DNA of 64,000 nt, from assembly GCA_030549795.1 (NCBI GenBank), contig JAUQQO010000025.1, positions 1 to 64,000 of the forward strand. The letters run 5' to 3'. The first letter of the stretch is position 1. The number at the start of each line of letters is the position of its first letter. Both the position numbers and the translations under genes were made by a program. Origin of the DNA: Pseudomonadota bacterium. GTDB lineage: Bacteria; Pseudomonadota; Alphaproteobacteria; Geminicoccales; Geminicoccaceae. Positions 51,978-60,644 of this stretch are shown here, in pieces. Under the pieces are notes generated by a model. It was not told the origin of the DNA and did no database searches. It was given only the letters and a program-made list of their open reading frames with translations.

Positions 51978-52695
51978 GCAGCGATGCGCGCGCTCTATTC
52001 AAGGTGGTGCGCAAGCGCGCGAGCGCCGCCGGGTCCAACCGCCCGGTGCGCGCACCGGCGCACAGAGCGCCGCGAAAGCCGAGATAGTCGGGAGCGAGCC
52101 GGGCGAGCGGGGCGATGTCGGCAAGGCCGAGCGAACCGGCAAGGCCGCAGACGAGACCGGCTGAGCGCGCTGCCTTAACGAAGCGGGCAAGGGTCATCTC
52201 ACAGAGATGAGCACGCAGCCCACCGGCGCGCTTGTCAGCGGTATCGAGCATCACCCCGAACAGACCGGCGCGCGCAAAGGGGCGAAGATCCGAGAGATCG
52301 GGCCGCCGGTCGGCCATGAGCACGGCCACGAGCCGCACCCCGCGCTGGGCGAGGGGAGCAAGGGCAGCGAGGACCTCGGCCCGGTGAGCCTCGGCAAAAA
52401 AGCCGATCTTGACCACGTCCACCCCGGTCGCCGCGACCCGTTCCGCCGCCGCTCTGATCAGCTCCGGATCCATCGGCAGATCGCCTGTAGTGGCGGAAAG
52501 CGGCACCCGACCCGCAAAGCGCGCGACGGCGGCGGCGAGCTGCGGCAGGGACCAGGCCCCAAGCGCACCGCGCTGGGGGTCTTTAAGGTCCAAAAGCTCG
52601 ACCCCGCCTTCAAGCGCGGTCTCGGCTTCCTCGAGATCGGCGACACTTGCGAGCAGAGCCGGACGACAGGCAAAGGGCAAGGAAGATCCGCGCAT
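51970..52695 (-). CDS. mfnB: (5-formylfuran-3-yl)methyl phosphate synthase-like protein
   Basis: The 241-residue TIM-barrel protein has LLASVADLEEAETALEGGVE, LLDLKDPQRGALGAW with the catalytic-type lysine, PLSATTGDLPM, VDVVKIGFFAEAHRAEVLA, LFGVMLDTADKRAGGLRAHL and AGSLGLADIAPLARLAPDYL with GFRGALC. These are the hallmarks of the DUF556/MfnB family, which makes the furan ring of methanofuran from two molecules of glyceraldehyde 3-phosphate. ATG 52695 fits the family start; its ribosome-binding site is weak. It diverges from fhcA. Confidence 0.88.
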   Translation of the reverse strand: MRGSSLPFACRPALLASVADLEEAETALEGGVELLDLKDPQRGALGAWSLPQLAAAVARFAGRVPLSATTGDLPMDPELIRAAAERVAATGVDVVKIGFFAEAHRAEVLAALAPLAQRGVRLVAVLMADRRPDLSDLRPFARAGLFGVMLDTADKRAGGLRAHLCEMTLARFVKAARSAGLVCGLAGSLGLADIAPLARLAPDYLGFRGALCAGARTGRLDPAALARLRTTLNRARASLLS

Positions 52696-52773
52696 GGCCG
52701 AGAGTCCCAAGCGCGTGATTGGCTCGCCCTCCCTAAACCGGCTAAGAGCAAGGCGGCAAGCCAAGAGGATGCG

Positions 52774-54468
52774 ATGATCCGGCTCACCGGCGGACGGATC
52801 TACGATCCCCTCAACGGGATCGACGGGGAGGTGCGCGATCTGTGGATCGCAGGCGATCGCATCGTGCCGCCGCCGCCTCCCGGCACCGCAGCTGAGAGCT
52901 TCGACGTCTCGGGCTGTGTGGTGATGCCGGGTGGAATCGACCTGCACAGCCACATCGGCGGCGGCAAGGTGACGATCGCTCGGCTGCTCATGGCCGAGGA
53001 ACACCGTCGCCATCGCCAACCGCGCGGGGACGGGCTTAGAGCCGGCAGCGGTGAAGTCTCGCCCTCCTCCTTCACCACCGGCTACCGCTACGCCGAGCTC
53101 GGCTATACGGCCGCCTTCGAGCCGGCGATGCTGCCAGCGAACGCACGCGCCGCGCACCAAGAGATGGCCGATATCCCCATCGTCGATCGCGGCGCCTATG
53201 TGGTCTTGGGTAACGATGACCTGTTCTTGAATCTGTTGGCGGAAGGCGCAGGCGAGGATGCGATCGCCGATTACGTGGGCTGGACATTGCAGGCAACGGG
53301 AGCGCTCGCGGTCAAGATCGTCAATCCGGGCGGTATTGCCGCCTTCAAATATGGCCAACGCCAACTCGATCTTGACGAAGGGGCCGGTCCTTGGGGGGTG
53401 ACACCGCGTCGGGTGCTCCACGCCCTCGCCGATGCCCTCGACCGGCTGGGTGTGCCGCATCCGATCCACGTCCACGGCTGCAATCTCGGCATGCCCGGCA
53501 GTGCCGCGAGCACCCTTGCCACCATCCGCGCCATGGAGGGACGGCGGATCCACCTCACGCACCTACAGTTCCACGCCTACGGTCGCGAGGGGCCGCGCGG
53601 CTTTTCCTCGGGGGCACCGGCGATCGCCGAGCTCATCAACGCCGCTTCCAACGTGAGCTTGGATGTCGGCCAGGTGCTCTTCGGCCAGACGGTGACCGCT
53701 TCTGCCGACACCATGGCCCAGTTCCGCAACGCTTCCCTTGCCCGCCCGCGCCGCTTTGTGGGCATGGACATCGAATGCGAGGCGGGCTGCGGCGTTCTTC
53801 CCTTCCGCTACAAGGACAAAAGCTTCGTCAACGCGCTGCAGTGGGCGGTCGGGCTCGAGCTCTTCTTGCTCGTCGAAGACCCCTGGCGGATCGCGCTGAC
53901 CACCGACCATCCCAATGGCGCTGCCTTTACCCGCTATCCCGAGCTCATCCGGCTCTTGATGGACAAAGATTTTCGTGACGCTGAATTCGCCAAGCTGCCG
54001 GCAACGGTGCGGGCGCTTTCGATCCTGCCGTCGATCAAGCGCGAATATTCGCTCTTCGAGATCGCCATTCTCACCCGCGCCGGGCCGGCGCGGCTTTTGG
54101 GCCTAGCACGCGAATATGGGCACTTGGGGCCGGGGGCGAAGGCGAATATCGCCGTCTACCGCGAAGATCGCGACCGTGCGCGCATGTTCGCTTCTGCCCA
54201 TCTCCTCTTCAAGGACGGGCGGCTTGTGGTGCGCGACGGCGCGATCCTCGCGCCGGAGCTGCGCGGCGCCTTCCACCGTGTGCAACCCGGCTTCGATCGC
54301 GCGATCGAAGGGCGCGTGCGCAGCTTCTTCGAGACCTACCGCGATCAGCGCCTCGAGAGCTTCGTGGTGGGTGAGGACGAGCTCAGCGAACTGGGCGCGG
54401 TGGTCACCCACGCCTGCTGCGGTGCCCCACCGCCGCCGGCACCTGCGCGCACCGAGGCGCGACCGTGA
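52774..54468 (+). CDS. fhcA: Formyltransferase/hydrolase complex subunit A
   Basis: The 564-residue amidohydrolase-fold subunit hydrolyses formylmethanofuran. It has VMPGGIDLHSHIGGGKVTIA near residue 57, AVKIVNPGGIAAFKYG, HPIHVHGCNLGMPGS, IHLTHLQFHAYG, ALTTDHPNGAAFTRYPE and LLGLAREYGHLGPGAKANI. The HxH, lysine, histidines and aspartate of an amidohydrolase metal centre can be traced. It ends with a cysteine pair and a Pro-rich tail. ATG 52774 has AAGAGGATGCG upstream. FhcD follows with a four-base overlap. Confidence 0.93.
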   Translation: MIRLTGGRIYDPLNGIDGEVRDLWIAGDRIVPPPPPGTAAESFDVSGCVVMPGGIDLHSHIGGGKVTIARLLMAEEHRRHRQPRGDGLRAGSGEVSPSSFTTGYRYAELGYTAAFEPAMLPANARAAHQEMADIPIVDRGAYVVLGNDDLFLNLLAEGAGEDAIADYVGWTLQATGALAVKIVNPGGIAAFKYGQRQLDLDEGAGPWGVTPRRVLHALADALDRLGVPHPIHVHGCNLGMPGSAASTLATIRAMEGRRIHLTHLQFHAYGREGPRGFSSGAPAIAELINAASNVSLDVGQVLFGQTVTASADTMAQFRNASLARPRRFVGMDIECEAGCGVLPFRYKDKSFVNALQWAVGLELFLLVEDPWRIALTTDHPNGAAFTRYPELIRLLMDKDFRDAEFAKLPATVRALSILPSIKREYSLFEIAILTRAGPARLLGLAREYGHLGPGAKANIAVYREDRDRARMFASAHLLFKDGRLVVRDGAILAPELRGAFHRVQPGFDRAIEGRVRSFFETYRDQRLESFVVGEDELSELGAVVTHACCGAPPPPAPARTEARP

Positions 54469-55391
54469 CCCACTCCCTCGAGCTCTCGGGCGTGGTGGTG
54501 CGGCCGAGTTTCGCCGAGGCCTTTCCGATGCGCGCCACGCGCCTGCTCATCACCGCCGAGAGCCCGCGCTGGGCGGAGATCGCCGCCCGCAGCATGACCG
54601 GCTTTGCCACCTCGGTGATCGGCTGCGGCTGCGAGGCCGGGATCGAGCGCCTTCTTGGCCCCGAGGAGACCCCGGACGGTCGACCGGGGGTGGCGGTGCT
54701 GCTCTTCGCTATGAGCGAAAAGGCCTTGGCCGAGCAGCTCGTGCGCCGCGTGGGCCAGTGCGTTCTCACCTGTCCTACCGCTTCTGCTTGGAACGGGCTC
54801 GCCGCCGAGCGCAGCCTTTCTTTAGGGCGCAGCCTGCGCTTTTTCGGCGACGGCTTTCAGGCGAGCAAACGCATCGGCAGCCGCCGCTTCTGGCGCGTCC
54901 CGGTGATGGAGGGCGAATTTTTGGTCGAAGACCGGGTGGGCGTGGTCAAAGGCGTAGGCGGCGGCAATTTCCTCATCCTCGCCGAAACGGCGGCGGCGGC
55001 GCTGCACGCCGCGGAAGCGGCGGTGGCGGCGATCGCCCATGTTCCCGGTGTGATCCTGCCGTTTCCGGGCGGGATCGTGCGCTCGGGCTCAAAGGTGGGC
55101 TCGCGCTATAAGGGCCTGATCGCCTCTACCAACCACCGCTATTGTCCGACGTTGCGCGCTGTGGTGCCGGATACCGCCCTTCCCGCCGAGGTCGGTGCGG
55201 TGCTCGAGATCGTCATCGACGGGCTCGATGAGGCCTCGGTCGGGCGCGCCATGGTAGCGGGCATCCGCGCCGCCTGTGCGCTCGGGCGAAGCGCAGGCGT
55301 GGTGGCGATCGATGCCGGCAACTACGGCGGCAAGCTCGGACCGTATCATTTCCATTTGCACCAGCTGCTCACCGAAAGCGCCGCGCATTGA
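54465..55391 (+). CDS. fhcD: Formylmethanofuran:H4MPT formyltransferase
   Basis: The 308-residue protein transfers the formyl group from formyl-H4MPT to methanofuran. It has EAFPMRATRLLITAESPRWA, ATSVIGCGCEAGIERLL, GQCVLTCPTASAWNGLA, FGDGFQASKRIGSRRFWRVP, GGGNFLILAETAAAALHAAE and GSRYKGLIASTNHRYCPTLR, matching Ftr/FhcD. GTG 54465 overlaps the fhcA stop (GTGA). This is the last gene of the C1 island in the window. Confidence 0.94.
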   Translation: MTHSLELSGVVVRPSFAEAFPMRATRLLITAESPRWAEIAARSMTGFATSVIGCGCEAGIERLLGPEETPDGRPGVAVLLFAMSEKALAEQLVRRVGQCVLTCPTASAWNGLAAERSLSLGRSLRFFGDGFQASKRIGSRRFWRVPVMEGEFLVEDRVGVVKGVGGGNFLILAETAAAALHAAEAAVAAIAHVPGVILPFPGGIVRSGSKVGSRYKGLIASTNHRYCPTLRAVVPDTALPAEVGAVLEIVIDGLDEASVGRAMVAGIRAACALGRSAGVVAIDAGNYGGKLGPYHFHLHQLLTESAAH

Positions 55392-55653
55392 CCGCCCGTT
55401 GCGTCCCCAGCCCTCGGCGTAGCGTTGCGGTCCTCGCCCTTTTCCCCAGTCGCAACCGCGCTTCTGCGCTCAGCTTGGCTCGAAGTCGTCCTTCGCGCGC
55501 ATTGCATGGCTGATCCGTCGCTTTGGGGCGAAGCCGGATGGGGACTTGGAGCGTGTTCCCCTTTTCGCGCCCTTTGAGCTGCTCAAGGTCATCGCCGGGC
55601 TGCGCGCGCGGCGATCGGGCTCGCGACCTTCACCTTCTTCGCGATTCGCGTTT
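55392..55653. other. Gap after fhcD without a gene
   Basis: The 262 bases between the end of fhcD and the convergent AhpD-like gene show no protein-like frame and no clear terminator hairpin. It marks the end of the C1 island. Confidence 0.4.
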
Positions 55654-56013
55654 TTAAGAACCAGAGGCGGCCGCCGCTTTCATCTGGTCATAACAGGCAA
55701 GGGCCTGGGCGCCGTAGACGGAAGAGGGCCCGCCGCCCATCTCCACCGCCACGCCGATCATCTCGAGGAGCTCTTCGCGGGTGACCCCGAGCCGCACGCA
55801 GGCACGGGTGTGGAACACAATGCAGCCCTCGCAGCGGATGGCGATCGCAATGGCAAGCGCGATCAGCTCCTTTTGCGCATGGGTGAGCGCCCCATCACGG
55901 CTCGTCGCCTGCACGAGCGCGCGAAACGCCTTCATGGGCTCACCACCCGCCTGGTGCAGGGCTTTGGAGGCGGCGACATAGTCCTGTTCGAGGGCGAGAT
56001 AGTCCTTAGCCAC
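55654..56013 (-). CDS. Carboxymuconolactone decarboxylase/AhpD-like protein
   Basis: The 119-residue protein has the CMD/AhpD helix with the redox motif IRCEGCIVFHTRACVRLGVT (CxxCxxxH), preceded by ALTHAQKELIALAIAIAI and followed by EEMIGVAVEMGGG-type sequence. Proteins with this motif act as alkylhydroperoxidase-like reductases. The physiological substrate is unknown. It stands alone. Confidence 0.85.
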   Translation of the reverse strand: MAKDYLALEQDYVAASKALHQAGGEPMKAFRALVQATSRDGALTHAQKELIALAIAIAIRCEGCIVFHTRACVRLGVTREELLEMIGVAVEMGGGPSSVYGAQALACYDQMKAAAASGS

Positions 56014-56388
56014 GATCGTTCTCCGCGATCGATCCTATGGGCAGCGATTTCCCCCTTAAGCGGGGCTCGTGTACCGGCGGGCGGCATTGGCGCCCAGATG
56101 GCACGGGCGCGCAGGACAGACGGCAACCGGCATCGGTTTCAAACTCCCACCCTTTGCATCCGCCCTTCGGCTTTACCTGTGCGCGCAAGCGAAGGCGCGC
56201 TCATGCGGCACGGGGAGCGGCGAAAGCGAAGGGCGGTGTCCTGCTCGGCGGCGGCAGCGATCCCACGGCGGCAGATATCGGGGTGTACCGCGGGCGCGCG
56301 TGTGATGGCACCCCTATCAGGGCGGAACAGCGCGCGCCCGAGCGGGCGCGCACCGAGGGCGCGCGCCGCGCATGCAGAGAGCAGACGC
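56014..56388. other. Gene-free 375-base stretch
   Basis: No frame on either strand shows a recognisable motif or a good ribosome-binding site. The sequence contains many arginine-coding GCG/CGC steps giving chance open frames. It separates two minus-strand genes and should contain the promoter of the AhpD-like gene's neighbour on neither side in a recognisable form. Confidence 0.4.
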
Positions 56389-57351
56389 TCAACTCCAGAA
56401 CGCCGGCACGAAGCGGTAGCCTGCGCCGTCGCGGGCGACGTAGCCCACCGCCGGGAAGGGGAAATGGTAGCCCACGACCATCATGCGCTCGAAAGCGAGC
56501 ATGTCGAGGATCCTCTTGCGGGTCTCGGCGGCGCGCGTTCCGTCCATGTCGAACATCACCTGCCAATCGGGACGGCGGAGGAAGAGCTCGGGTTTGGTGG
56601 CGGTATCGGAGAGCACGAGGAGGCTCTGCCCGCCGCTTTCCAACCGGAAGGCATAATGGCCGGGGGTATGGCCGAGCGCCGGCACGGCCGTGATGCCGCG
56701 CACGAGCTCGCGCTCGCCCGAAAAGCGCTCGACCTTCGGTGCTTCGGGGCCGAACACGCGGCGCACGTTGCGGAACGCCCCCTGCATCGCTTCGGGCGCC
56801 CGGCTCATCTGACCCTCGTCCATCCAAAAGGCCCATTCGGGTTCAGGCACGAGCAGGCGGGCGTTGGGAAAGACGGGCGTGCCGTCTTTAAGGCGAATGC
56901 CGTTGATGTGATCGCCGTGGAAATGGCTTACGAGCACGAGATCGATCTCCTCCGGCCGGTAGCCGGCGGCGGCGAGATTGGCCCTAAAGAGGCCGGTGCC
57001 GGGAGCGCCCAGATCGCCGTTGCCGGCATCGATCGCCACGAGTTCGCGGCCGGTGTTGACCACGACAGTGGTAAACGGGCTCAAGACCACATCCGCCGGC
57101 TGGAAAGCGTCGAGAAGGGCCGTGCGCACCTCCTCGAGCGCTGCGTTGCGCACATAATTGGCGTCGAGCGGCCGGCGGGCATGGCCGTCGTGCACGAGCG
57201 TGACCTCGAGTTCACCCAGCGCGAAGCGGTAGACGGCGGGCAGGCGCTCGCTGCGCTTGGCTGCTGCTGCCTCGCTTGTGGAACCAGCGGGCAACACGGC
57301 GGCTGCGGCGAGGGCGGTGCTAGCCGTCATGGTTTGGCGTCGCGTGAGCAT
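56389..57351 (-). CDS. Exported MBL-fold metallohydrolase
   Basis: The 320-residue protein has a Tat-type signal (LTRRQTMTASTALAAAAVLP) and an MBL domain with VVVNTGRELVAIDAGNGDLG, LVLVSHFHGDHINGIRLKDG, ALGHTPGHYAFRLESGG, LVLSDTATKP and VGYHFPFPAVG, giving the full set of zinc ligands. It resembles lactonase- or arylsulfatase-type MBL proteins of the periplasm; its substrate is unknown. ATG 57351 is chosen because it begins the signal; an ATG seven codons earlier is open. Confidence 0.82.
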   Translation of the reverse strand: MLTRRQTMTASTALAAAAVLPAGSTSEAAAAKRSERLPAVYRFALGELEVTLVHDGHARRPLDANYVRNAALEEVRTALLDAFQPADVVLSPFTTVVVNTGRELVAIDAGNGDLGAPGTGLFRANLAAAGYRPEEIDLVLVSHFHGDHINGIRLKDGTPVFPNARLLVPEPEWAFWMDEGQMSRAPEAMQGAFRNVRRVFGPEAPKVERFSGERELVRGITAVPALGHTPGHYAFRLESGGQSLLVLSDTATKPELFLRRPDWQVMFDMDGTRAAETRKRILDMLAFERMMVVGYHFPFPAVGYVARDGAGYRFVPAFWS

Positions 57352-57459
57352 GCTTTCCCTCCCCCTTGGCATGGCGATGATCGAAATGGGCCATCACGTC
57401 GGCATGGCCAGATGTCCTCCGTGAAGATTCGGCAATGGATCGTTACCTGATCGGCAACA

Positions 57460-58107
57460 ATGAGCGAAGCGGCAGTTCTGTGCGAAGACGGCCTCCTTTT
57501 GGGATCAGATGGATGCCGGCGCTGTTTTTGGTGTGTGGGCGATCCGCTCTATGAGGCCTATCACGATGCGGAATGGGGCCGGCCTTCGGCGGACGATCGG
57601 CTGCTGTTCGAGAAACTCTGTCTTGAGAGCTTCCAGGCCGGGCTTTCCTGGCGCTTGATCCTGGGCAAGCGGGGGCATTTGCGGCGCGCCTTTGAGAACT
57701 TTGATCCGTTTGCCCTTGCCCGCTTCGGTGAGGCGGATGTCGCCCGGCTGAGTGCCGATCCCACGATCGTGCGCCATCGCGGCAAGATCGAGGCGGTGAT
57801 CGGAAATGCGCGGGCCACTTGTGCGCTGATCGAGCGGGAAGGTTCGCTTGCCGCCTTCTTGTGGCGTTTCGCGCCCGATCCGAAGCGCCATCGGCGACCT
57901 GCAAGCCGCGTTGAGCTCGCAGCGCGCAGGGAGAGCCCGCAGAGCCGGGCGCTTGCGCGTGCGCTGCACGCGCGGGGCTTTCGCTTTTTGGGTCCGGTGA
58001 CCGTTTATGCCTTCATGCAGGCGATGGGTTTGGTGAACGATCATCTTCAAGGCTGTCCGGCGGGCGATGACTGTGCTGCGTTGCGGGCGACCTTCGAGGT
58101 GCCTTAA
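57460..58107 (+). CDS. tag: DNA-3-methyladenine glycosylase I
   Basis: The 215-residue enzyme removes 3-methyladenine from DNA. CFWCVGDPLYEAYHDAEWGR, DDRLLFEKLCLESFQAGLSW, RRAFENFDPFALARFGEADV, IVRHRGKIEAVIGNARA and FRFLGPVTVYAFMQAMGLVN with DHLQGC are diagnostic for Tag, including the zinc-ligand cysteines and histidines at both ends. ATG 57460 is used. It converges on hsp20, sharing the terminator region. Confidence 0.93.
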   Translation: MSEAAVLCEDGLLLGSDGCRRCFWCVGDPLYEAYHDAEWGRPSADDRLLFEKLCLESFQAGLSWRLILGKRGHLRRAFENFDPFALARFGEADVARLSADPTIVRHRGKIEAVIGNARATCALIEREGSLAAFLWRFAPDPKRHRRPASRVELAARRESPQSRALARALHARGFRFLGPVTVYAFMQAMGLVNDHLQGCPAGDDCAALRATFEVP

Positions 58108-58121
58108 GGCGAAGTGAGAAT

Positions 58122-58148
58122 AAAAAAAGCCGGCTCGAAGGCCGGCTT
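58122..58148 (-). terminator. Intrinsic terminator of hsp20
   Basis: An 8-bp stem (58127-58134 with 58141-58148, loop TCGAAG) is followed on the minus strand by a run of seven T (the A residues 58122-58128). It lies 21 bases after the hsp20 stop and may also serve tag transcripts. Confidence 0.87.
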
Positions 58149-58168
58149 GCAGTCTGTGTGCGGTGATC

Positions 58169-58648
58169 TCAGCTTGCGGCCTTGATCTCGATCTTCTTGG
58201 CTTTGGCTTCGGCTGTCGGTTTCTTGGGTAGAGTGATGGTGAGCACGCCTTTGTCGAACTTGGCTTCGACCTTGTCTTCTTCGACTTCGACTGGGATCGG
58301 GATCTGGCGCAAGAACGAGCCGTAGGCGCGCTCCATCAAATAATAACCGCGTTCTTTTTCTTCGCGCTCTTGTTTCTTTTCGCCTTTGATGGTGAGCACG
58401 CCGTCGGCCAGCTGGACTTCGACGTCTTTTTCGCTCACCCCCGGCAGCTCGACTTGCACTTCGACGGCGGTTTCGGTTTCGCGCATGTCGACGCGCGGTG
58501 CCAGAAGCCCCATGCCGAGGGCCGGGCGGACGAGGCTGAAGCTCTTGGTCATCTCTTCAAAGAGCCGGTCCATTTCCCGGCGCATGGCGGTGAAGGGATC
58601 TTCGGCGAGTTCGCGCCGACCGAACGGAATGAGCGACCTGAAGTCCAT
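58169..58648 (-). CDS. Small heat-shock protein, Hsp20/alpha-crystallin family
   Basis: The 159-residue chaperone has an N-terminal region with FTAMRREMDRLFEEMTKSF, then an alpha-crystallin domain from PRVDMRETETAVEVQVELPG through GVLTIKGEKKQEREEKERGY to DKGVLTITLPKKP. The A-x-x-x-GVLTI core is complete. A Lys-rich tail ends the protein. It holds unfolding proteins under heat stress. ATG 58648 has GGAGCGAGAGGG upstream. Its own terminator makes it monocistronic. Confidence 0.9.
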   Translation of the reverse strand: MDFRSLIPFGRRELAEDPFTAMRREMDRLFEEMTKSFSLVRPALGMGLLAPRVDMRETETAVEVQVELPGVSEKDVEVQLADGVLTIKGEKKQEREEKERGYYLMERAYGSFLRQIPIPVEVEEDKVEAKFDKGVLTITLPKKPTAEAKAKKIEIKAAS

Positions 58649-59086
58649 CCCTCTCGCTCCCCTGTATGAGCGCCGCCCGACGCTTCGGGCTTGCGACACC
58701 GAAGGAGATGGGAAGTGCGACCGCAGCCGTCATCGATGGTTTTCTCGCCATCGACGGTCAGCGGCGGCGGGGGCACAAAAGTGCGCCGCGGCGTGGCAGG
58801 CGTGTCACAGCGCGAGGCGACAAAGCCTGTCTGTGAACTCCTGCCGTTTTTCCTAAGCCGACGCGGCTGCGGCTTTCCTACTCGCGCAACCGGGATCGTC
58901 TGCGGCAAGAACAGAATGGCAGCCGGGGCGCGGGGGCGTACTGTCATGCGCCGCGCTATTGCTCGTGGTTGAGGGCTCGTGCAGCCTGGGCGCGGCGAGG
59001 GCTATGCGCCGTTTCGCGCAAACGGTCGGCTCGCGTCGGGAAACGCTTCGCAAAGAGAACATTATTTCGAGAACGAAGACGAAACC
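58649..59086. promoter_or_regulatory. Divergent intergenic region without a gene
   Basis: The 438 bases between divergent hsp20 and the priming transferase should contain promoters for both. An imperfect inverted segment lies at 58735-58757 (ATCGATGGTTTTC near CATCGACGG). No CIRCE-type element and no clear sigma-32 promoter could be assigned by eye, and no protein-like frame was found. Confidence 0.35.
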
Positions 59087-60541
59087 ATGGCGATAACCCG
59101 TGCTGAAGCTTCGACCCTTTCCAAGGGGCGCCCTTTCCCAAAGGCAACTCTGCTCGCCGCGGTTGACATTCTGGCAATCCTCGCTGGCTTCGCGATAGCA
59201 CTTGGACTTTTGGAGCTGCGTCCCGACTTTGCTGCTCGGCTTCAGCTCGTGCCGGCACGTGTTGCTTTAGATCTCGCGGTTGTAGGTGGTCTTGTTTTGT
59301 TTTTCCATGCCAGTGGCCATTACGCGGAGCGGCGCGCATTCTGGCAGGAGCTCGCGGAGATCTTGGGGGCGTTCGCAGTGGCGCTGCTGCTCGATGCGGC
59401 CGGGATGTTCTTCTTAAAGCTCGAGTCGTCGCGGCTGAGCGTCCTTGGCTTTTGGACGATCGGCTGCGTGGCTCTGGTCGTCAGCCGCTGGTCAGTCAAG
59501 AGCTGGTTGGTGGCACGTGGACTGTGGTCGGTGCCGGCGGTGATCGTCGGGACCGGACAGAACGCGCGCGATCTTGCCCTTGCTCTGCTCGACGATCCCT
59601 TGCGGACCTTTCACCCCGTAGCCTTCGTCGATCCCTTGGGCGAGCAGAGCGGAACGCTTGCGATCGAACGCGAGCAGAGCCTGCCTGTGATCGCCGCACA
59701 TGGTGATCCGTTCACCATCGTTCGCCAATTCCCCCACGCTCGTGTCCTCGTCGGGCTCGAACTCGATGCGTTCGTGACGCACAAATCCTTCCTCGAGCGG
59801 CTCAGTCGCATCCACCACGACATCGAGCTCATGTTGCCGTTCCGTGGTTTGCCGCAACGGCGCTACTATCGCACGCACTGGGTCAACCATGACATCACCA
59901 CGGTGCGATTGACCTCAGGCCTCGGGTCGCGTTCACAGCGTTCTATCAAGCGTGTCTTCGATCTCGTCGTGGCGAGTCTGCTCCTCGTTCTCCTCGGTCC
60001 TCTTTTCCTTGTGCTCATGGCCTGCGTTGCGGCGAGCGGACGCCCGATCTTCTATGGGCATATGCGGGTCGGCCGTTACGGACAGCCGTTTAAATGCCTT
60101 AAGTTTCGCACCATGGTCCCGAACGCGGAGCAGCAACTTTCCGAACTTCTCAAGCGTGATCCGAACGCGGCAGCGGAATGGTTGCGCACGCGCAAGCTCA
60201 AGAACGATCCGAGGATCACCCGGATCGGCCGCTTCTTGCGGCGCACGAGCCTCGATGAGCTGCCCCAGCTCATCAACGTGATCAAAGGGGAGATGAGCCT
60301 GGTAGGGCCGCGGCCGGTGACCGCCGAGGAACTCGAGGCCTATGGCGTGTACCGCGAATATTATCTTCAGTCTCGCCCTGGGATCACAGGCCTATGGCAG
60401 GTTAGTGGTCGCAATCAACTCGATTTTCGTCGGAGAGTTCACTTGGATGCCGTCTATGTACAGAATTGGAGCCTCTTAGGAGATATTGTCATCCTACTTA
60501 TGACGATAAGAGTCGTATTTTCCGGGCGAGGAGCCTATTGA
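59087..60541 (+). CDS. Polyprenyl-phosphate sugar-1-phosphate transferase (WbaP/WcaJ type)
   Basis: The 484-residue enzyme primes exopolysaccharide synthesis by moving a hexose-1-phosphate to undecaprenyl phosphate. Four N-terminal membrane segments are followed by a nucleotide-binding-like domain (PAVIVGTGQNARDLALALLD), a fifth membrane segment (FDLVVASLLLVLLGPLFLVL) and the catalytic domain with KCLKFRTMVPNAE, TSLDELPQLINVIKGEMSLV, GPRPVT and RPGITGLWQVSGRNQLDF. ATG 59087 begins the membrane region. It should work with the Wzc-like protein, the dehydrogenase and the polymerase at the other end of the window. Confidence 0.9.
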   Translation: MAITRAEASTLSKGRPFPKATLLAAVDILAILAGFAIALGLLELRPDFAARLQLVPARVALDLAVVGGLVLFFHASGHYAERRAFWQELAEILGAFAVALLLDAAGMFFLKLESSRLSVLGFWTIGCVALVVSRWSVKSWLVARGLWSVPAVIVGTGQNARDLALALLDDPLRTFHPVAFVDPLGEQSGTLAIEREQSLPVIAAHGDPFTIVRQFPHARVLVGLELDAFVTHKSFLERLSRIHHDIELMLPFRGLPQRRYYRTHWVNHDITTVRLTSGLGSRSQRSIKRVFDLVVASLLLVLLGPLFLVLMACVAASGRPIFYGHMRVGRYGQPFKCLKFRTMVPNAEQQLSELLKRDPNAAAEWLRTRKLKNDPRITRIGRFLRRTSLDELPQLINVIKGEMSLVGPRPVTAEELEAYGVYREYYLQSRPGITGLWQVSGRNQLDFRRRVHLDAVYVQNWSLLGDIVILLMTIRVVFSGRGAY

Positions 60542-60579
60542 GCGCCGGATACCTCGTATGCATCCCTACTTGACCGGTT

Positions 60580-60594
60580 TATGATCCTATCATA
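60580..60594. promoter_or_regulatory. Short AT-rich palindrome before the surface-protein gene
   Basis: The 15-bp element TATGATCCTATCATA has 6-bp arms around CCT and lies 39 bases after the stop of the transferase gene in otherwise GC-rich DNA. It may be an operator or a -10 region for the downstream gene. No known regulator consensus was matched. Confidence 0.4.
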
Positions 60595-60644
60595 GGAATA
60601 AGGCGGACCCCGCGGCCGCGCGCCGCAGCGAAGAGGACCCCGCC

